From positions 414,172,031-414,236,030 of the forward strand of contig NC_066583.1 of the NCBI RefSeq assembly GCF_024323335.1: a stretch of DNA of 64,000 nucleotides, given 5' to 3'. The DNA is from Lathyrus oleraceus (lineage: Eukaryota > Streptophyta > Magnoliopsida > Fabales > Fabaceae). This document shows, one piece after another, positions 10,873 to 22,424 of the stretch. The notes beneath the pieces are model-generated. The model saw only the letters and a list, made by a program, of their open reading frames with translations. It ran no database searches and was not told where the DNA came from. Position 1 is the first letter of the stretch; each line of letters opens with the position of its first letter. The translations under genes and the position numbers were made by a program.

Positions 10873-12491
10873 TTAATTCACATCATCTTCTCTGAATACC
10901 TCTTCAAGTCTGGATTTCTTCAAACCTGCCAGTAGCTTGAGTTCTTCAATCTGTCCTTGAGCTTTGTTGAGTTGATCTGTGAGGTAGTCGTTGGTTGAAC
11001 GGGCGCAAAGAAGCTCATTGTTCTTCTCCTTCAGCAAAATCTTCAACTTCTCTATCTGACCAGTCAGTTCGGTCACCATCTCCTCCTCCTTTACCTTCCT
11101 AGAAGCTGAAAATGTATCCCATTGCTCTTGCCAACCAGCTAACTTACCATGAGCATCTGTTAACTGTTGTTTGACTCGCCTCAACTCAGAACTGGATGAT
11201 CCTAGGGCTTTGTCTGTCTTCCTGAAGGAGTCCACCTTCACAGCTAATTTCCTTTCTGCTTCCTCTTGCAATCTGACGGCTTCCCCCTTCTGATATTCTG
11301 CCTCATGGAATTGATGCATACAGTCTTGCAGCTTCACAGTCAACTCCGAGTTTTCAGTTTGAAGCTCCTCCATGGAATTCTTCAATTTGTCATACTCCTC
11401 TCGGCTCACCATTGTTGACTGCTCAGGAGTAGGTGGATATAAAGGCTCTTCAACACGAAATGGCAGACCAAACTCTTCGACTCTTCCTTGAAGCCAAACT
11501 TCATACTGAGGGTAAGTTCTACAATCCCCTTTTCCAAGCACAGTTCTTCCTCTCTTGATCACTTTGAGCCAAGCCTCAGCTGCCTTACAGGATACAATCA
11601 AATCAGATGAAGAATGGAAAAACAGAGATTCTTCCATATCTTTTTCTAAAGGCGGAGTTCTTGAAGCATATCCAAACTGTCTGACTACCAGAGAAGGATT
11701 GTAGTTGATTCCTCCTCTTCTTCCTACCAATGGAACATTTGGGAAGTTCCCGCAACTATGAATAATATCCACCCGAAGCAAGCTCTGGTCAGACCACCAA
11801 GAAATATCTTTAGCTCTTATCTCCATCAGTCTCTTTGACCAACTCGACGAGTTCTTGACATCACTGAACGCCCCTAACTTAGGTAGGTGGGAACTGAACC
11901 ACTTATAAAATAAAGGCGCACAACAATTCATTAATCCTCCCCTTCTATTTTCATTCCTGTGATGCACTGAATGAAAGAAATCTCCCAACAAGGTCGGCAC
12001 CGAATTTCCCAACACAAAAAGGCGTATGGCGTCTACGTCTACAAATTTCGCCACATTAGGGAACAGGACCATCCCATACACACAAAGAGCCAACACAACA
12101 TCGAAACCCCTCTGGTCACCTCTTCAAGCTTCTTCTTGGCTTTTCCCACTAAGAAACTCAAATGAAAACCATTAACTCCTCCCTTCTGACACATATTAGC
12201 CTTCAAGATTGATTTTCCCAAATATGTGGCTGAAGCAACCATGTCGAGATCGGGCAGAAACTCGGAGCTATAGAATAGCAACTGCGGCTTGATAGGAACT
12301 CTGAGAAAACTAGCAACCTCCTCCAAAGTAGGGACCAAAATATAATCTGGGAACGTGAAACACCTCAATGGAGGGTCATAAAACTGCAACAATGTAAAGA
12401 GAGCATCATGTTGATCTTTGGAAAGAACCGTGGCGAAACTTAGAATCAAACCGTACTCCTTCCAGAATCCTTCTAGAGAACCGTGATCCAT
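10873..12491 (-). pseudogene. Ogre ORF1 of A (about 540 residues, one frameshift)
   Basis: ORF1 upstream of gag is specific to Ogre and close Tat elements; its function is unknown. The N-terminal half has the conserved block around FYDPPLRCFTFPDY and PTLEEVASFLRVP, then VLALCVYG, LFPNVAKFVDVDAIR and SVPTLLGD. I recall this family being annotated as a domain of unknown function (DUF7745-like). The C-terminal third (about 180 residues, 11420-10873) is strongly predicted coiled coil by its heptads of E, K, L and Q. The frame shifts once near 12100, between two overlapping ORFs (12491-12039 and 12096-10873). The equivalent in C is at 22853-24290. The start ATG at 12491 is the first one and opens at MDHGSLEGFW. 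Confidence 0.85.
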
Positions 12492-13462
12492 TTACTTCAT
12501 CAGCTGTTGAATAGGCCCCAAGCAAACCACAGGAAACTTGTAGGCGACGTGTCTCTTTCTGCCAATATCCATCTTAAGAGAACCAGAAAAACCCGACCGG
12601 AATCAAAAGGAAGATGTAAACCCCTAGTAATAGATAAACATGTGTTAAATGATATGAACGCAAATGATGTGATTAAATGCAGTGATATGCAACTCAAGGT
12701 TGTTGTATCTGCTTGAATATCTGTTGGGTTGCACTGTCTGAAGAGAAACCCACTGAGGAATATAATACAAGATCAAAACTCTGCTCCAGAAAACCGGGTT
12801 GGTTGGAGGTTAAGGTTTCTTGAATTTAGCCCGCCCTTCGCTGGTAGGTTCTAAGAACAGAAGTTCGCCAGCGTCAGCCCTTCAGTCGAGAATAATACGT
12901 TTACCACTGAAGGTTTGGCATTATTACGGGATAGAAGACCTCCAATGACTCCTCTCAACAGGATATCCTAGAGCAAGTTCCCAGTCTCGGGGTCCTCAGA
13001 TTGAGCAGCGAGAATGTGCCCACCAGAGCTAACATAACCGCATCTCGGAGGAGAGGCCTCGACTGAGTTCTCGGGAAATGGTCACCAGAGTCGACGATTT
13101 CTAAAGGAACATCATGTCGTTACGGAACACCCGTAGGATATAATATTCCCAAAAGAAACCTCGTCTGGAATGTGGGTCTTCATGAACGACTTAACGTAGC
13201 AACATGCCACGCAAGCCTCATGACTATCCACTCTAAAACCTGTGTGTACGCTCAAGCCAGGGTAGTGGGCTTACCTTTCATAGAACATCCCATCCCAACA
13301 AACAAACAAACCAACAGCAGAGCCAACAAATACAATAATGATATGTACACAATGCAATAAAGCCGGTAAATGCTGAAAAATAAATAACTGTACACAAGAA
13401 ATGAACACCCAATAAACAAACAACCTACAAAAGCTAGGAGCGACTCGCTTAGGGAAACAGGG
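12492..13462. other. 5' leader of element A between PBS and ORF1
   Basis: There are about 970 bp with no supported gene. It is less AT-rich than the family-B LTRs. It presumably holds the RNA leader with packaging functions, but no specific motif could be assigned. Confidence 0.6.
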
Positions 13463-13480
13463 TCCCCAGCAGAGTCGCCA
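13463..13480 (-). other. Primer-binding site of A (tRNA-Arg)
   Basis: In element sense the site is TGGCGACTCTGCTGGGGA, 18 nt complementary to the 3' end of a plant tRNA-Arg including CCA. It lies 2 bp inside the 5' LTR. Ogre elements are known to use tRNA-Arg. Confidence 0.88.
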
Positions 13481-13544
13481 GCTGTCGCAGCCTAAAAAAA
13501 TAGGAATGCGAAAAAAAACAACCCGCGAAGAAGGAAAAGACAGA

Positions 13545-13554
13545 AGAGTCGCCA
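13545..13554 (-). other. PBS-like sequence in U5 of A
   Basis: In element sense TGGCGACTCT is identical to the first ten bases of the true PBS (13463-13480); with the next bases (TCTG versus GCTG) 13 of 14 match. It lies about 75 nt upstream of the real PBS in the RNA. Similar copies sit in LTRs C, E and F. Confidence 0.6.
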
Positions 13555-13696
13555 CCGTGCGTTATTTATCCCAAAGGAGGGAAAGGAAACGCTCGAAGTA
13601 AACCTGGGAAAAGGAAGGAAAAGACAATGTCTCGCAACCAAATCTTGGGTTCGGGAGTCGATTATGCGAAGGGAAGGTATTAGCACCCCTACGCAT

Positions 13697-13712
13697 TCGT
13701 AGTACTCTACGA
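13697..13712 (-). promoter_or_regulatory. AGTA-loop LTR hairpin, A version
   Basis: In element sense the stem TCGTAG / CTACGA is closed by loop AGTA. It sits between the TACGTAGGCA block and the GGTGCTAATACC block, as in the family-B LTRs, but with a different, still perfectly paired stem. Confidence 0.55.
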
Positions 13713-13819
13713 GATCCACTCTTGTTGTTCTTGTCTAAAGGGTGTGGGTTTATCTAATGTACTATTTATTAAAAGAGAGGGGTCAAAAAAAAATGACTCG
13801 CATGTCGCATCCACTGCAT

Positions 13820-14015
13820 AAGTATCTCATCTGAATATGAGAATCAGAGTCTTCGTAGCTCGGCTACCTATGGGTTAAGGGTTGTGTGCTCGGTAGGACA
13901 TCGCGTCTTATGCCTACGTATCTCATCTGGACTGAGAATCAGAGCAAAATGTAGTTCGGCTAACTACGGGTTAAGGGTTGTGTTTTGGGCGAACGACGTT
14001 ACTACGCAATCTACC
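13820..14015. repeat. 97-bp tandem duplication in the A LTR
   Basis: GTATCTCATCTG recurs at 13822 and 13919, and GGGTTAAGGGTTGTG at about 13872 and 13969, so two diverged copies of a unit near 97 bp lie head to tail. Each copy contains one version of the conserved GAACTAC...TACGTAGGC block in reverse. Confidence 0.7.
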
Positions 14016-15412
14016 GGATGCTCGACCTTTGGAGACTTACTCACCTGTAGTAGAAGGAGAAAACGTGTTCTTAGGAGAAGAAAAATCAATGAGTTTGTTT
14101 GTGTTTTAGGGATGCTCATGCAAAAAAGGCAGTCCTAGACGAACGAACCGTGCTACCTTAATTGACATGCTACCGAGCGACTATACGAAGCCTAGCAACC
14201 CTATGGGGAGACGATCACACCATACAAAACAAACATGCATAAAGTAAACACGCCAACAAAGGGGCTCAAACATACATGGGTAGGGCTTTAGTCAAGAGGG
14301 GTCATATCAACCTCGACAAACAAGCCATGGAAAGGTAATCAAAAGGGCTCATAACCACTGACACTGAACGTTAGGGTGAGCAGACAAGGCGTGGGGGTTC
14401 AGAAAGGTGGAACCCTCTCCACTGACCGACCGGACAAAAGATCTTGGGCTTTTGTTCTGAAGCATCGACACGTAGTGTGACCTTAAAGAACGATGCACTG
14501 AATAACGAGGGATTGACTACTAATCCCTTTTATCCGTCAATTCCCTTTTCATGGAGGTCTTTAGGCACAAAAATAAACACACAAAAACATTGCCTCTTAT
14601 CGAGGTCTTCCAGCTAAGAAAGCGATAAAATGCGGGAAAAATAAAGGGATCAAGAGATCTACCGCACGGATAAAAATCCGAAGTAATAGCAACTAACGAC
14701 ACAAGAAACCCAGAGATCCCTCAAGCTAGCACCATCAAAGAAAGCGAGTCAGTACAGGTAATCGGAATAAACCTCCAGGTGGTATCCCACAAATAAAGTG
14801 GAATACCAAGCAAGCTATCTCTTCAAGAGTCATGTGAGCCCTCACACAAACTCAACAAACAGGTTAGAGAAGACAAGATGGAATCAAGAGAAAACAATGT
14901 CATGACAAACACAAAACGGATTAGAGCAAACAGAAAAGCAACTGCTGTCGCGATCTTTGCTGCTTCGCTTAGCGAAGGTTTAGCGAGGCTTCGCTGCAGG
15001 CTCGCCCAGCGAAGCGGCTAGCGAATCCCTGCGGGTTTTGGGTTCTTCATGGATAACAGTACGATCTCGGCAACCCAAACCCTATGGTATCCATCAGCAA
15101 CGAAACGATTAAACATTCAAGGTATTTTTTACACATTCATGCATATCTAAACCCGTGGGCAAAGCCTAACGATACCTCATACATTCAGAGAATTCAAATT
15201 GAAAGCATAGAGTAATGGGAATAAGGGCAAACCTGATTGGAGAGATCGATTAAAATCGAATGGCACAGTTGGGTTTGCGTGAGGCGGAGGTGAAAAAGTT
15301 TGTGAGTCAGAGTGAACTTTTCAGAGCTGTCTGGAGGTTGCTGCAGATTAGTTCGTCTCTCTCCTTCTCTCCTTCTTTTTCTCTGTCCTTTTTTGTTCCA
15401 CTGAAACTCTAG

Positions 15413-15420
15413 TATTTATA
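15413..15420 (-). promoter_or_regulatory. TATA box of the 5' LTR of A
   Basis: The minus strand reads TATAAATA. The palindromes at 15503-15586 lie about 85-170 bp upstream. It is the likely promoter of the genomic RNA. Confidence 0.6.
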
Positions 15421-15845
15421 ACCTGATTTTCGTGGCTTGGTGGGATCAAATGAGGGCAACTCAAGCCCATGACTTTCTGTTATTTTTCTCAAAACGCGTG
15501 GGCTTCGCCTAGCGAAGGATTTGCTCGCTTAGTGAGCATGACAGTTCAAGGTTCACTAGGTGAACCATTCTGCTCGCCTAGCGAGCATGACAGCTCAAGA
15601 ACAAATTTTTGCTCCTTCGAGATTGGCGTTCTGAATGATGAATAGACCCCATTTGAACCTGTTGGAAGTAACTCAAGTCTTTCCCTTGTGTTGACTGATC
15701 ACCCGGATAGAACCCTCAAAGTGTCTTGGATGATATTCAAGCTTCTTGGATCTGATTCTGATTGACATGATGAAATGCAATATGTAATGTTAAATGACCT
15801 AAAAATGAATGCATGAATGAGGAGGGCAAATTTTGGGGTGTTACA

Positions 15846-16062
15846 CTCCACATAAGTCGAACATGATTATACCATCCTCCTATCTTTATTGCACTCAAGT
15901 TCGGGTTAGAACTTATCTCACCATTCAAAGATCACCAAGCATAACAAGCAGATTATACCAGACAAACAAGTATACAAACATAAAATATACAATTATATAC
16001 ACATAAAAAAGTAGGATAAACCCACTTAGGACTCCTTCCCAGCAGAGTCACCACTTAATTTT
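15846..16062 (-). mobile_element. 5' leader fragment of Ogre element B1, with PBS
   Basis: This is the only visible internal part of B1; the rest lies beyond element A to the left. It contains a diverged tRNA-Arg PBS at 16036-16053 (element sense TGGTGACTCTGCTGGGAA, two differences from the PBS of A), 9 bp from the LTR. A inserted about 185 bp past this PBS; CTCCA at 15846-15850 is the likely target duplication. Confidence 0.8.
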
Positions 16063-16275
16063 TGTAGTAGTAAATTAATGACACTTAAGCTATGGATAAA
16101 CTTATCGTCAAAAAAACCAGAGGCACCACCGCACTTTTATTGTTTCCAAAGGAAAAGGGAAAAGTACGAACAAAACCCAAAGATTAAAAGTTTTCAAATA
16201 AAAACTAATAAAATGCCAGAGATTATAGGTAAGGGGGTTGGTCACACAGAAGGAAGGTGTTAGCACCCAAAGTGT

Positions 16276-16291
16276 CCTAGGTACTCCTAGG
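16276..16291 (-). promoter_or_regulatory. AGTA-loop LTR hairpin, B1
   Basis: The stem CCTAGG / CCTAGG with loop AGTA in element sense is fully paired. It is followed by a GGTG-type second hairpin next to AAGTGT. Confidence 0.55.
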
Positions 16292-19209
16292 GAGCCTTTT
16301 TTTATGTGTGTATGTGTTTTTTGGTATAAAAGATGTTCTGAAACAAATAGAATATGGTGATGAGAAAATAATTCATTAATTATAATTTTTGTGTTTGACA
16401 AGACCTTCGGACTTGTGCCTACGTACCAACATAAAAATGAGGGATCAAAACCTAGTAGTTCGTGGTATCAATTTCAAAAGTGAGTGAATTGCTTTTAACA
16501 AAGATTTAAATTTAAAAGAGGCTCAAAGGGCCTAAAAGAGTTTGAATGAGTGTTAGTTCTTTTTGTCTTTTGAAATTTTAAGTCAATATGATTAGATTCA
16601 TTTACAAGTTTGATTTAAGAAAAGAGTTTAAAAATACAATTGCATAAGGCCAAGGTTTCTAATTTACAAGAGAGTCTAAGTTAGAAATCACAAGCAAAGA
16701 AGATTTTTAAAAAAAAGGGGGAGAGATTTTAAATTTTAAGAAATGGGAGGAGATGAAGATACTAATCCTAAGCAAAAATTTAAAAGTTAAGAGTTGAAAA
16801 GATCTGAGCAATGGAATGCAATCCAATAGACAAGAATGTCTTATAGAAATCCACTTTTCCTTTGGACTTTAAATAAAGCAATATAAATAAGAAAGTCGGA
16901 AAATGAAGAGCAAGGCATCAAATAAATATAGCCACATCAAAGCTAGCAACTACAGAGTCTTCTTCTTAATCCTCCCATGTACCAGATGACATACTCCTTT
17001 AATGGCTCAGAATAAGGCATTAAACACAAGTTCAGAGTAACATTTGCATCAAGACCATGTAGCAGACGAACTTAAGTGGATCCCAATACTTGCATCATAT
17101 GAAAGCTCTAATAACAATAACTTGGTTCCATAAATGTTGGCATTGGCCAAGTATTTTTGCATAGGGAATGTTGTCTAATTCTAAGTCTTAAGCTCAGATC
17201 AAATCCAACAGTCCACACAAGCATTTTTTAGGGTTTTTGTTGTTTATTAGGTATTTTAGGATCCTAAGACCACAAACACAGGCAAGATATACAAACAAAT
17301 ATATAGAATCATAATATATGGCTCAAGTGAGCAAAGTGAAAATGGCATAAACATAAACAAGTTAAATGACATGTAAAATGGCGAATGAAATGGTAAGTGA
17401 CTTGAATTGAAATTGCATAAAGTAAATGACTTTAAATTAAAAGCAATAATAATAAAAGTTAGTCAAATTTTAGTTGATTAGATGTTGCTTTTCAATTAAT
17501 TAAGTCATTCTTTGGAGAACATTCAACCCTCTATTCACAAGCATGGATCCTTGAACTAAGACATCTTCCAAAGGAAGGAAAAAAGGCCAAGTATCCACAC
17601 AATACCATGAAAGGGGGGAGACTTACAATCTCACTTACTAGAATGATGTGCCTTTGGGTCAAAATTTAGCGCTATGTTAAGCAATCGTAATTGGACTTAT
17701 ATAGAAGTCACAACTATCTGAGGTCGGTTAATAGAAATTTCGGTGTTAATGCATGTTAGAGATATGGTACAATAAGCCATACTCCTAAAACATGAAGTTA
17801 TTGATAAACAAATTGGCCTTAGGATATTGAGACTAAATGGTCAATGAAAGGGATGAGATAGAATGGGATTGAAGATGAAGAAGGATGGGAGATGAGACAA
17901 ACACAAATTGGTCATGGGAGGAATTTTATCAAATTAAAATCATTCATTCATTTTGGGAGATGAAATATACATTTTATCAATCCCCTAAATCCAATGATTT
18001 TAATCCAACAAAGTCAAATCAACATTGACCAATGCCCAAAAACATAGTCAAACTTCACAAGTCAATAAAAATGGCTCAACACAAATTTTACACAATTAAT
18101 CAATTAAAAACAAAATTAAAATGCATTTAAATTAAATTATGTTTGATCAAAAACCTAAAACCTCTTTAAAATACCAAATAAATGGACAAGAGATTTATCC
18201 TAGGTCAAACAAGGTCAGAGGACCTTACACAAAAAATTTCACTATTTTTGAAAAATCAGGCATATTTTTAAACATTTAAAAATATGCACAAAAACAATTA
18301 ATTCATGAAAAATATCAAAATTAATCCAAAATTTTAATTCAGAAAATGAAAGAGGAAAGTATTTGAAAAATTTTGGTGAAACTCCCATATTTTTTGAATT
18401 AAAAATGAAATTGATATGAATTAATTAAAAATAATGCATTAGATGAAATAATCAGAAATTCAAAAAAAGGAGAGTCATCTGATCTCCCTCATTAATTGAG
18501 GTGGCATATCAAATGGTTGGAAACGCGCACTCCACATGTTCTTAAGTCAATGCGTGTACACGCATGGTAATCAGAAGAAGCGCATGAGAATAAAGGAATT
18601 CAAATAGATCAGATGTCCTGGATTACTCCAGCGCACCACCAGAGCCCTAGCTTTGGTCATCTTCTCCGGCTAGGACCACCGGACTGGTCCAACTAAAACC
18701 TCATGAAAAATGAAAAATGAGTACACTAATTTGAAGGAACAATGCTCAGGAGCATGAATCTGGCCTCAATTTTGTCCAATTCTAAGTATATAAAAAGATA
18801 CAGGGATTTGAATTATGAGGATCATAAACTGAGTTGCTTCGATTTGACCTCAAAGCAACTCAATCTTCTTGCCTACATTGATAGGACTTCAGACAACCAA
18901 AAATCAACAAGAACGGGAAGAGTTGAGGGAGAATCGAAGCGATGAAAATTCTGAAAAATCACCTTCAATGGAGCTTTAGATTGACACGATATTCCTTTCA
19001 ATTATGCTTGGCCTTGTTTCAGATGCTTGATGGAAGTGAAATGGGTCAAAGAAAGGGATGGAATCTTGGCGTTTCAATTTCAAAACAGTTAGAGATTTAA
19101 AACTCGATTTTCAAAGAAAACCTTCAAGCTTATCCTTCAATGGTGAGGGTTTGGGGTTGCAGGTTCAAAGCTTGGGCATGAGGTCCTTAATTCTCAGTAA
19201 TGAGGGTCT

Positions 19210-19217
19210 TATTTATA
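19210..19217 (-). promoter_or_regulatory. TATA box of LTR B1
   Basis: The minus strand reads TATAAATA in GGCCTATAAATAAGACC. It corresponds to the TATA boxes of LTRs E (55585) and F (59822). Confidence 0.6.
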
Positions 19218-20731
19218 GGCCATGAGATTGATTTCCACACACTTCCAATTTTGGAAAATTTTGAAATTCTCCTTTGCATGGTTGCATGGGCGTGTTCTAG
19301 GCCCATGAGATGATGTTATCTGGTCTATAATTGAATGTACACCATGCTGAAATCATGTTAGAATTCGATGCAAATGTCTATGGAAAAGGGAAGTTGAAAT
19401 TATCCAAATGGTTCTTTAACTTACACCCATACGCAAGTCCCTCATACTTTGGCCAAATGAGGTGATCTTGGACTTTTTTGGAAAGATGAGATCAAGGGGA
19501 ACAACTTTCATGTTGAACACGTTTTCATTTTAAGCTTTGATCATGATGAATTTTGAGGTGGATGTTTTGGAAATCAAACATATTTGAAAATTTTCTAAGT
19601 CTCAAGTCAAATGTTCACTTCTTCCATCTTGAATAACTTTTTCTATGGACTTCAGAGAAACATTCCTATATCAAAGTTGTAGCTCTTTCAAATCTCTTAA
19701 ATTTGGTCACAAATTGGACCTAATTTGGATTTGGCATGAAGGAATTATGCATTTTTAAAAGTTAAGGAAAATCACTTGTTAATTGGTATTGGCCCAAAAT
19801 GACATATAATGTTTCCTCTTGGAACATGCATTTGCAAGTTGAATTTGCACTTCCTCCAAATATAAAAGTTGAAATAAACATATTTAATTTGATCATGGAA
19901 TTTTAATGGATTTCATCTCATAAATATTGAGCAAGGTATTATCTTGGGATGTTGACCTCCAAACTAGGGTTCAAACAAAATGACCTATAATCGTTCACCA
20001 TAAAAACTGAATATTCAAGCAAAACTAGCTCTTGACTCCAACCTGAAAGTTGTTTGGAATGTCATTTTGAGTAACGTTGCTCTTGTAATAATTTTGATAT
20101 CATAAATATTGTAGGATATATCTTCTAGGGAACCCCAGTTTTGACCAGTTGACTTTCTCTGATCAACCACCATGAACCAACTTGCTAGCTTGACATTCTC
20201 TTGACTCATGGGACTCATGGAGGATTATATATGTGTTGGATGATGTAATGTGAAGTATCCCTTGAAATATTTGATCAATTGTTAAAGAAACTTATTGAAG
20301 AAGTCACACAAGATACCTAGATGAATTAGGGTTTCCAAGGCAAACCAACTCCAAACTCTTGATGATTTCTTGATAAAAATAAAATGTGAAGATCATGGGG
20401 ATCCATATATGGTGCTTAGAGTCAATGTGAACCATTCCTTGATTGTTCTCCTTGCATTGAGGGTCTTAAACCCTATATATGAGCTTGAGAGAGCATAGGT
20501 GAGCACACACACTACGTACAAAAGCAACAAACTATACATTGACATATTTTTGGTATTTTGGTTAGTAAAATAAATAAAAATGGAGTATGATACAATCAAA
20601 TGTGCTTGGTGATCTCTCCCAATGCAAACCCAATGAATGAGGGGTAATAAGGATGTGAAGTTGTGATCCCAATGCTAATGCATATGATGAGATATCATGA
20701 GGGATCTTAGGGTCAAAATTGGGGTCTTACA

Positions 20732-22424
20732 AAGTCCAATTACGATTGCTTAACATAGATCTAAATTTGACCCTCAAGGCATAGCATTCTAGAAAGTCAG
20801 ATTGTAAGTCTCCCATTCTCCATGGCATTGTGTGGAGACTTGACCTTTTCTCCTTTCATGGGAGCTAGTGGCATACTTGCTGAATTATCCAAGTTGGAGC
20901 CCTTCTCACGAAAGATGTGATGGCTAAAGGATTCATACTTATGAATGAATGGTTGAGTGTTCTCCAAAGAATGACTTAATCAATTAAAACTCAACACTAA
21001 CTTTTGAATAACATTTGGCTAACCATTAACTAACTCTTATTCATTATGTTTTTACTTTCAAGTCATTTACTTTATGCAATTTAAATTTAAGTCATTTATC
21101 ATCCATTACCATTTACATTTTATATAATTTGTTTATGTTTCAAGCCATTTTCACTTTGCTCATTTGAGCCATATCATGTGATTGTATATATTGTTTGCTT
21201 GCTTTTGTTTTGTTTGAGGTCTTTGGACCTTAAAACATTTAATAACAAGAAAAACCCTAAAAAACATTTGGTGGACTGTTGGAATTTGATCTGAGCTTTG
21301 GACTTAGAATTAGGCAACATTCCTTGTGCTAAAGGACTTGGTCAACGCCAACATTTTGAGACTGAGCTATATTTGATAGTGACTTTCATCTTATGAAAGA
21401 CCTTGAGTTCCCATTAGTTCAACTGTTACCCTGTCTTTGAGCTTAATTGTTTATTTTGTTATTTGTCTATGTCTGATGTTTTATTCTGAGATGATCAAGG
21501 AATATTTCATCTGATACATTGGAAGACATTTTAAGACTGCTAGCTATTGGAGTGCTTGCTTGGATATGGCTATCTTTGTTTGATGCCTTAATCTTGATGA
21601 TGTCTGGATATTGCTCATTGCTTATTGATTATTGCTTGCTTAAAGTCCAAAGGAAAATGGGGTTCTATATGAAATTATTGTCTGTTGGATTGCATCCCAT
21701 TGGTCAGATCTTTTAAACTTTTAACTTTTAAATTTTTGCTTAGGATAGCCTCTTCATCTCCTCCCATTTCTTAAATTTCAAAATCTCTCCCTCTTTCAAA
21801 AACTTTCTTTGCTTGTGATTTCAAACTTCGACATGTTTTAACAATTAGAAACTTTAGCCTTATGCCATTGAATTTTCAAATCGTTTCTTAAATCAAATTT
21901 GTAAATAAACTTAACTATATTGACTTAAGTTTCAAAATATAAAAAGAACTAACAACATATTTTAAATGTTTGGCCTTTTTGTTCCCTCTTCTAAAACTTT
22001 TGTTAAAACCAATTCATCAACTCATTTGAGATTTTTACCACGAACTACGGGGTTTTGATCCCTCATTTTTATGTTGGTACGTAGGCTCCCTGGGAGTACA
22101 AAAATATAATCAATTAATTCTTTTATGAACCTCATACTCTATATTTTATCAAACATCTTTTATACCAAAAACACATGCACATATAAAAAAGGGCTCCCAA
22201 GGAGTACCTAGGACACTTTAGATCCTAACACCTTCCCTCTAAGTAACCAACCCCCTTACCTGTAATCTCTGGTATTTTATTAGTTTTGATTTGAAAACTT
22301 CTTATCTTTGGGTTTGTTCGTACTTTTTCCTTTTCCTTTGAAAACAATAAAAGTGCGGTGGCGACTCTGGTTTTATTGATGTTAAGCTTATCCATAGCTT
22401 GACGGTCATGAATTTACCGCTCCA
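20732..22424 (+). repeat. 3' portion of the 5' LTR of C
   Basis: It matches the reverse complement of 16063 to about 17690. It ends GAATTTACCGCTCCA where other family members end CCGCTACA. It carries the AGTA hairpin (22197-22212, one mismatch), AATAAAAGTGCGG and the PBS-like TGGCGACTCT (22359-22368). No recognisable PBS follows the LTR end, unlike A and B1. Confidence 0.88.
22197..22212 (+). promoter_or_regulatory. AGTA-loop LTR hairpin, C (one mismatch)
   Basis: CCAAGG - AGTA - CCTAGG pairs at five of six positions. It sits in the same context as the other copies. Confidence 0.45.

Larger units (their letters stand above)
1..15845 (-). mobile_element. Ogre-like (Ty3/gypsy, Tat lineage) element A, nearly complete
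   Basis: Read on the minus strand the order is 5' LTR (13483-15845), tRNA-Arg PBS, ORF1, gag, protease, intron, RT, RNase H, second archaeal-type RNase H, integrase, 3' UTR with tandem repeats, PPT, and 3' LTR (1-766, continuing off the window). ORF1 upstream of gag plus an intron between protease and RT is the Ogre signature. The LTR outer end reads TGTAACACCCC on the minus strand. About 20 substitutions and one 20-bp indel separate the roughly 745 bp of LTR visible twice, so the insertion is fairly recent. Coding capacity is nevertheless broken by several stops and two frameshifts. The 5-bp flank CTCCA (15846-15850) should be the target duplication; its partner lies outside the window. Confidence 0.93.
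13483..15845 (-). repeat. 5' LTR of element A, 2363 bp
   Basis: It is bounded by TG...CA in element sense, with the PBS adjacent at the low-coordinate end. It includes, from U3 to U5: a palindrome array at 15503-15586, a TATA box at 15413-15420, more CGAAG/GCGAAGC palindromes at 14962-15026, a 97-bp tandem duplication at about 13820-14015, the AGTA-loop hairpin at 13697-13712, an ATAAATAA poly(A)-like signal near 13560, and a PBS-like TGGCGACTCT at 13545-13554. Confidence 0.93.
16063..20731 (-). repeat. 5' LTR of Ogre element B1 (family B, 4.67 kb)
   Basis: In element sense it begins TGTAAGACCCCAATTTTG and ends CTACTACA, with the PBS next to it. It aligns in order with the LTRs at 20732-22424 (C), 24845-29448, 52488-53423 plus 63031-64000 (G), 53424-63025 (F) and, more distantly, 54057-58934 (E). 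It contains a TATA box at 19210-19217, a decayed long-arm hairpin at about 18474-18517, a 16-bp palindrome at 18550-18565, and the AGTA hairpin at 16276-16291. AAGTC at 20732-20736 should be the target duplication. No protein coding is supported. Confidence 0.92.

Noticed and set aside
13463..13480. tRNA-Arg gene
   Set aside because: Only the 18-nt primer complement is present, with no cloverleaf around it.
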